From the NCBI GenBank assembly GCA_019417865.1, contig DYCW01000020.1, positions 1 to 6,104 on the forward strand: 6,104 nucleotides of DNA. Reading direction: 5' to 3'. A program made the translations under genes and the position numbers. Positions 5,668 to 6,104 of this stretch are shown here, one piece after another; the first letter of the stretch is position 1; each line of letters opens with the position of its first letter. The notes under the pieces were generated by a model, which made no database searches, was not told the origin of the DNA, and was given only the letters and a program-made list of their open reading frames with translations. Source of the DNA: Ruminococcus sp. (GTDB lineage: Bacteria > Bacillota > Clostridia > Oscillospirales > Ruminococcaceae).

Positions 5668-6104
5668 GCTGTTCCGCCCTTTCCGCTTCCTGTTTTTCTC
5701 TTTTTTCTTACCACGATGATCACCACCGCTGCTGCTGCCACGAATACCACACCGCCACCAATGCAAACTGGTAAAACCCAACTGCTACTGCTGCCCTCGG
5801 TGACTTCTGCTGGAATATCGTATTGGGATACATATTTCTTAATTTTAGAATTGCTGCCATATGTCACAGAAAAATCCTTGACAACAGACGGTGTTTCATC
5901 CTCTGCCTCTGCATACAGACCAAATGCCCCGTCCCCTAATTCCTCAATACCGGATGGCAGCGTCAGCTGCTTCAATTCCAGGCAATTGTAGAATGCCTGC
6001 TTGCCGATTTGTTTCACTGTCTCTGGAATCGTAATTTCTGGCAGCCGCACACACGTATAGAAACAGTAATCTCCAATCTTCGTCAGCTTGGATGGCAGTG
6101 TAAC
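5664..6104 (-). CDS. BspA-type LRR_5 membrane protein, C-terminal part (N-terminus outside window)
   Basis: Only the last 146 residues are visible, because the frame is open to the right edge. The visible part begins within a repeat (VTLPSKLTKIGDYCFYTC). It then has two further LRR_5 units (LPEITIPETVKQIGKQAFYNC; ELKQLTLPSGIEELGDGAFG), a capping segment (KDFSVTYGSNSKIKKYVSQY), a Ser-rich spacer, one transmembrane helix (about 109-132, Val/Ala-rich) and a short basic tail (RKKRKTGSGKGGTA). The gene could be read as starting at the GTG at 6050, but that lies inside a repeat, so the real start is upstream. Its TGA overlaps the ATG of the next gene by four bases. The layout (repeats, one helix, cytoplasmic tail) matches that neighbour, so the two probably work together or are paralogues. 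Confidence 0.85.
   Translation of the reverse strand, partial: VTLPSKLTKIGDYCFYTCVRLPEITIPETVKQIGKQAFYNCLELKQLTLPSGIEELGDGAFGLYAEAEDETPSVVKDFSVTYGSNSKIKKYVSQYDIPAEVTEGSSSSWVLPVCIGGGVVFVAAAAVVIIVVRKKRKTGSGKGGTA
5674..5684 (-). promoter_or_regulatory. Ribosome binding region of the downstream LRR gene
   Basis: On the minus strand GGAAAGGGCGG lies about six to nine bases before the ATG at 5667, inside the end of the upstream gene. It is an imperfect Shine-Dalgarno match, which fits a gene that relies on coupling to the upstream stop through the ATGA overlap. Confidence 0.55.

Overview
The window looks like a chromosomal segment of a gut- or rumen-type Clostridia, perhaps of the Ruminococcus/Oscillospiraceae kind. 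The evidence is strong Shine-Dalgarno sites (GAGGAGG, GGAGGTG), consensus sigma-A promoters with AT-rich flanks, a Bacillus-like SPFH/zinc-ribbon/TPM gene set, and neighbouring BspA-type leucine-rich-repeat surface proteins. The taxonomic placement is an inference; no marker gene fixes it.

Left end (1-590): the 5' three quarters of a tRNA-Val(UAC) gene run leftward out of the window. Behind it lie two near-identical tandem promoters, each with a perfect TTGACA-17-TATAAT, that fire leftward into the tRNA. At the right of this AT-rich stretch a rightward promoter with an extended -10 (TATAAT at 485-490) serves the next operon. No protein gene is supported between 55 and 590.

Middle (591-3961): a compact rightward three-gene operon. 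It encodes (1) an SPFH/flotillin-like protein of the YdjI family ending in three tandem zinc ribbons, (2) a YdjG-like protein with two N-terminal zinc ribbons and a C-terminal membrane anchor, starting at GTG, and (3) a YdjH-like TPM-domain (DUF477) membrane protein with a signal peptide and a Gly/Ser-rich tail. In Bacillus subtilis the counterparts form ydjFGHI, where YdjF is a PspA and the other products place it at the membrane. Here the gene order is I-G-H and no pspA is present in the window. The likely job, by homology only, is a membrane-associated stress or membrane-organising complex. The operon ends at a strong bidirectional hairpin terminator (3988-4029).

Right part (4048-6104): two leftward genes converge on the same terminator. 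Both encode BspA-type (LRR_5) proteins with one C-terminal transmembrane helix and a cytoplasmic tail. The upstream one enters from the right edge and is partial. The downstream one is complete (539 aa), with a signal peptide, about 12 repeats and a 73-residue acidic tail. Their ATGA overlap indicates translational coupling.

Nothing here is a clear mobile element, CRISPR array or phage gene. The points most worth following up are the PspA-less SPFH/zinc-ribbon/TPM operon with its triplicated zinc ribbon, the coupled LRR membrane-protein pair next to it, and the shared motif in all three promoters.
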